NCBI GenBank assembly: GCA_964597445.1
Contig: CAZQXO010000001.1
Location: forward strand, 62,001-126,000
From: UBA10649 sp964597445
GTDB lineage: Bacteria; Actinomycetota; Actinomycetes; S36-B12
Reading direction: 5' to 3'
DNA: 64,000 bases
This document shows, piece by piece, positions 61,431-64,000 of this stretch. Position 1 is the stretch's first letter; each line of letters begins with the position of its first letter. A program made the position numbers and the translations under genes. The notes beneath the pieces were generated by a model. That model did not search any database. It was not told the origin of the DNA and saw only the letters and a program-made list of their open reading frames with translations.

Positions 61431-62407
61431 CCCACTGCGGCCCGGAGCTCGTCGACCTGCCGTGTGACACCCCACTGCCGGGCGATCTCCGCCACAGCGC
61501 CAGCGTCCTCGACTCGCGCGGTCAGAGCAGGCACGTGTCCGGGGAGCCGGAGGTCGCGCACGGACAGCGTGGCCTGACGTGCTCGCATAAGGTCCTCGGC
61601 CGCGGCGAGCGCACGCTCGGCGATCCGCGCCGTCATCGGCCGCGGACCCGCCGCAGCAGCAGCGGCGAGAACCCCCTCCAGTGAGCCGAAGGCGCGAATC
61701 AGGGCCACGGCCGTCTTCGGACCCACGCCGGAGAGTCCCGGCAGCCCATCGGACGCGTCCCCGCGCAGGACTGCCATGTCGACATAGCTGTCGGGGTCCA
61801 CGCCGAAGCGCTCCGTGGCGGCCGCGTCATCGAGCAGGGGCCACTTCTCCATGCCGCCGTTGACGGTGAGCAGCAGACGCGTGCTCGTGTCGATCAGCTG
61901 GACGAGGTCACGGTCACCCGAGACCACGAGACCCACGCCCTCGGGCTCCGGCCACAGGTCTCGTTGCGCGACGAGAGACCCGAGGACGTCATCGGCCTCG
62001 TGCTCGGGTGCGCCCCAGCGTGGAATGCCCAGGGCGTCGAGGAGGTCCGCTATCGCATCGACCTGGGGTGCGAGCTCCTCAGGCTCGTCCTCGATGCCCT
62101 GGCCGCCGTCATCCGGGAGGTCATCCTCCGTCGGCGCAGCGAGGCGGTGGGTCTTGTACGAGGGCACGAGTCGCACCCGCCACTCCGGACGCCAGTCGAC
62201 GTCCCAGGCGGCCACGAGGCCGCTCGGCGAGTACTCGCGGACCAGCCGTGCCATGGTCGAGAGGAGTCCCCGGATGGCCTGGTTCGGACGCCCGTCCGGA
62301 GCGCGCATGGACGACGGGAGTGCATGGAAGGAGCGGTAGTAGAGGGATGCCGTGTCGAGCGCCATCACGGAGGGCAGGACCGGTGGCATCGAGGGCCCTG
62401 ACGACAT
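61412..62407 (-). CDS. 5'-3' exonuclease (FEN-like)
   Basis: A 331-residue PIN/FEN-superfamily nuclease. The N-terminal acidic site includes VMALDTASLYYRSFHALP and EADDVLGSLV; GLVVSGDRDLVQLID adds further metal ligands. A helix-three-turn-helix motif, LPGLSGVGPKTAVALI, binds DNA near residue 230. It resembles the free-standing actinobacterial 5'-3' exonuclease (Mycobacterium Rv2090). Convergent with helY and overlapping it by 19 bases. Confidence 0.92.
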   Translation of the reverse strand: MSSGPSMPPVLPSVMALDTASLYYRSFHALPSSMRAPDGRPNQAIRGLLSTMARLVREYSPSGLVAAWDVDWRPEWRVRLVPSYKTHRLAAPTEDDLPDDGGQGIEDEPEELAPQVDAIADLLDALGIPRWGAPEHEADDVLGSLVAQRDLWPEPEGVGLVVSGDRDLVQLIDTSTRLLLTVNGGMEKWPLLDDAAATERFGVDPDSYVDMAVLRGDASDGLPGLSGVGPKTAVALIRAFGSLEGVLAAAAAAGPRPMTARIAERALAAAEDLMRARQATLSVRDLRLPGHVPALTARVEDAGAVAEIARQWGVTRQVDELRAAVGQRAPE

Positions 62408-62450
62408 GACGACATCCTCTCAGGCCCGCCGTGCGGGCCGGGGCCATCGG

Positions 62451-62485
62451 CTCGACCGCAGGCGAGCAGCGCCTGCCTACACTCG
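62451..62485. repeat. 35-bp direct repeat, left copy at gap edge
   Basis: This 35-bp string, starting CTCGACCGCAGG and ending TACACTCG, is identical to 62586-62620 on the other side of the N run. Each copy touches the Ns directly, as expected when overlapping contig ends are scaffolded without merging. Confidence 0.9.
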
Positions 62486-62585
62486 NNNNNNNNNNNNNNN
62501 NNNNNNNNNNNNNNNNNNNNNNNNNNNNNNNNNNNNNNNNNNNNNNNNNNNNNNNNNNNNNNNNNNNNNNNNNNNNNNNNNNNNN
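62486..62585. other. Assembly gap (100 N)
   Basis: A run of exactly 100 N, the usual placeholder length for a scaffold gap of unknown size. The flanking identical 35-bp ends suggest the true gap is zero or negative. Confidence 0.97.
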
Positions 62586-62620
62586 CTCGACCGCAGGCGA
62601 GCAGCGCCTGCCTACACTCG
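62586..62620. repeat. 35-bp direct repeat, right copy at gap edge
   Basis: Second copy of the 35-bp repeat. It contains an inverted repeat, GCAGGCG-AGCAG-CGCCTGC (62593-62611), and the -10 element of the M24 peptidase gene. Confidence 0.9.
62613..62618 (+). promoter_or_regulatory. -10 element of the M24 peptidase gene, leaderless type
   Basis: TACACT ends 6 bases before the ATG at 62625. Confidence 0.5.
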
Positions 62621-62624
62621 TGCC

Positions 62625-63731
62625 ATGACGGTGACTGACACGGCGACCGTGGATGATCGCCTGACCCGACTGTCCGCGTATCTGGGTGAGGCAGGCGTGG
62701 ACGCTGCCCTCATCACGCCGGGTCCCGACCTGCGCTACCTGGTCGGCTACGACGCGGTGCCACTCGAGAGGCTCACGTGCCTGATCGTCCGCGCGGACGG
62801 GAGCCGTGCCCTCGTCGTCCCGCGGCTGGAGATCATGGCGGCGGAAGCCAGCCCGGCCGGCCATCTGGACCTCCATCCCTGGGGCGAGACCCAGGATCCG
62901 TACGCGCTTGTCGCGGAGCTGCTCGCCGGCGCCTCCTGCGTCGCCGTCGATGACCGCATGTGGGCTGCCAAGGTCATCGGTCTTCGAGACGCCATGCCGC
63001 AGGTCCGCCAGGTTCTCGCGGGATCGGTGATCGACCGGATGCGCATGGTCAAGGAGCCTCGTGAGATCGAGGCTCTCGCTCGTGCAGGCGAGGCCATCGA
63101 TCGCGTGCACGCCGCCGTTCCCGGGCTGCTCCGCGCTGGTCGGAGCGAGCGCGACGTGGCCTCCGACATCGCCGATCTCATCTACTCCACCGGTCACGTC
63201 TCCGTCGACTTCATCATCGTCGCGAGCGGCCCCAACAGCGCCAGCCCGCACCATGAGATCAGCGATCGCGTCATCGAAGCCGGTGACGCGATCGTGGTCG
63301 ACATCGGCGGCACCATGCCGGACGGCTACCGATCCGACTGCACTCGGACATACGCCGTCGGGGATCCGGGTGAGGAGTACCGCGCTCGATACGACGTCCT
63401 CATGGCCGCACAGGAGGCCGCCGTTCTGGCAGTGCTCCCCGGACGCACATGCGAGCAGGTCGACGCCACGGCGCGTGGAGTCCTGACTCAGGCAGGCCTC
63501 GGCGATCTCTTCGTGCACCGGACGGGGCACGGGATCGGTCTCGAGACGCACGAGGCTCCGTACATCGTGGAGGGCAACCGTCTCGATCTGGTGGAGGGCA
63601 TGGCCTTCAGCGTCGAGCCCGGGTTCTATGAGCAGGGACGCCACGGCGCACGGATCGAGGACATCGTCGTCGTCGGCGCTGACGGGGCTCGGGTGCTGAA
63701 TCGCCAGCCGCGTCACCTGGTGATCGTGTGA
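62625..63731 (+). CDS. M24-family Xaa-Pro peptidase
   Basis: A 368-residue metallopeptidase of the pita-bread fold (aminopeptidase P / prolidase). An N-terminal creatinase-like domain (residues 10-140) precedes the catalytic domain. Metal ligands D226 (VVDIGGT), D238 (SDCTRTY), H302 (GHGIG), E331 (VEPGFY) and E345 (IEDI) are all present. ATG 62625 follows the -10 element. Probably cleaves Xaa-Pro peptides in the cytosol. The stop overlaps the next gene (GTGA). Confidence 0.94.
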   Translation: MTVTDTATVDDRLTRLSAYLGEAGVDAALITPGPDLRYLVGYDAVPLERLTCLIVRADGSRALVVPRLEIMAAEASPAGHLDLHPWGETQDPYALVAELLAGASCVAVDDRMWAAKVIGLRDAMPQVRQVLAGSVIDRMRMVKEPREIEALARAGEAIDRVHAAVPGLLRAGRSERDVASDIADLIYSTGHVSVDFIIVASGPNSASPHHEISDRVIEAGDAIVVDIGGTMPDGYRSDCTRTYAVGDPGEEYRARYDVLMAAQEAAVLAVLPGRTCEQVDATARGVLTQAGLGDLFVHRTGHGIGLETHEAPYIVEGNRLDLVEGMAFSVEPGFYEQGRHGARIEDIVVVGADGARVLNRQPRHLVIV

Positions 63732-64000
63732 CGATCCGGGGATCCCGAGCGCCCTGGCGCAGTCACGAGCGTGTCCTGCTCATCGGGGGGCACGTGTACT
63801 CGCCGGCCCACCCGTTCTCCACCGCGCTGCTCCTCGACGGGGACACCATCGCGTGGGTGGGGGAGGACTCGGCGGCGGAGGTGTACCGCGATGCTGCGGA
63901 TCGGATCGTCCACATGGAGGGGGCGTTCGTCGCCCCCGGATTCGTGGACGCGCATGTCCACGCCACGAGCTCCGGACTCCTCCTGACGGGTCTGGATCTC
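63728..64000 (+). CDS. Amidohydrolase family protein, 3' end outside window
   Basis: The first 91 residues of a metal-dependent amidohydrolase of the YtcJ/imidazolonepropionase-like type. It starts VTIRGSRAPWRSHERVLLIGGHVYSPAHP, has a small beta-sandwich segment (ALLLDGDTIAWVGEDSAAE), and reaches the metal motif FVAPGFVDAHVH (HxH). The GTG overlaps the M24 stop, so it is co-translated. The remainder lies beyond the window, so the subfamily cannot be set. Confidence 0.85.
   Translation, partial: MTIRGSRAPWRSHERVLLIGGHVYSPAHPFSTALLLDGDTIAWVGEDSAAEVYRDAADRIVHMEGAFVAPGFVDAHVHATSSGLLLTGLDL

Noticed and set aside
62121..63716. A minus-strand frame running through the N gap
   Set aside because: It exists only because N is translated through; both flanks are shadows of the exonuclease and M24 peptidase genes.
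1..64000. Mobile elements, CRISPR arrays, phage or defence genes
   Set aside because: No transposase, integrase, phage structural gene, restriction or toxin family, nor spaced repeat array was seen; all genes fit a core actinobacterial chromosome.

Overview
The window is chromosomal DNA from a high-GC actinobacterium (class Actinomycetes). The evidence is the mycothiol gene mshC, a complete Pup-proteasome locus (mpa, dop, pup, prcB, prcA, pafA, pafB, pafC), a predicted F420-dependent oxidoreductase, SepH, and many actinobacterial DUF families (DUF5998, 3071, 4193, 4235, 3093, 3710, 3159, 3000, 3090, 5703). The genus cannot be resolved from sequence alone. A 100-N run at 62486-62585 shows this is a scaffold. 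The window starts inside a DUF5998 gene and ends inside an amidohydrolase gene. Genes are dense, with many ATGA/GTGA overlaps, and no gene-free stretch exceeds 300 bases. I see no rRNA, CRISPR, prophage, transposon or biosynthetic cluster; one tRNA is present.

Layout. 1-5.3 kb: DUF5998, a phosphodiesterase, thymidine kinase, an N-terminally short sepH, an MFS exporter and an inositol-phosphatase-like enzyme. 5.3-14.4 kb: a conserved actinobacterial block also known from Mycobacterium (Rv2689c-Rv2699c): gamma carbonic anhydrase, DUF4193, DUF4235, DUF3093, thioesterase, dut, DUF3710, OB-fold protein, DUF3159, ceoC/ceoB RCK proteins, a KimA-like K+ transporter and a TrmA-type RNA methyltransferase. 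14.5-19.5 kb: aconitase behind a 20-bp perfect palindrome, a small unknown gene, and dxs. 19.5-24.7 kb (minus): the DUF3000-rnd pair and the fadA-fadB beta-oxidation pair, with a tandem palindromic operator between them. 24.8-31.3 kb: msrB, NUDIX protein, an acidic orphan, acyl-ACP desaturase, GluQ-RS, a secreted M15-like peptidase, tRNA-Leu(GAG) and an M20 peptidase. 31.3-38.9 kb: DUF5703, aldo/keto reductase, LLM oxidoreductase, uppP, corA, then a coupled phosphatase-DUF3090-SCO1664 trio leading into mshC. 38.9-48.1 kb: gnd and pgi (divergent), PAC2, metH, HAD phosphatase, trmI. 48.2-61.4 kb: the Pup-proteasome locus, two FKBP isomerases, pafBC, tatA, tatC and helY. 61.4-64 kb: 5'-3' exonuclease, the assembly gap, an M24 peptidase and a truncated amidohydrolase.

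How the genes work together. Pup is deamidated by Dop, ligated to targets by PafA, and unfolded into the PrcBA chamber by Mpa; PafBC is the associated transcriptional activator pair. CeoB/CeoC probably gate potassium transport, and the adjacent permease carries residues matching those of KimA. FadA/FadB form a beta-oxidation pair. MshC makes the mycothiol precursor.

Regulation. A recurrent signature is a TANNNT -10 hexamer, often TAGGCT, placed 6-8 nt before ATG/GTG without a Shine-Dalgarno sequence. At least 16 genes on both strands show it, implying widespread leaderless transcription. No clearly new multi-gene system was found. The best leads are the two operators (acnA and fadAB), the KimA-like permease beside CeoBC, the N-terminally missing SepH, the repeated hairpin arms before mshC, and a gap that is probably an artefact.
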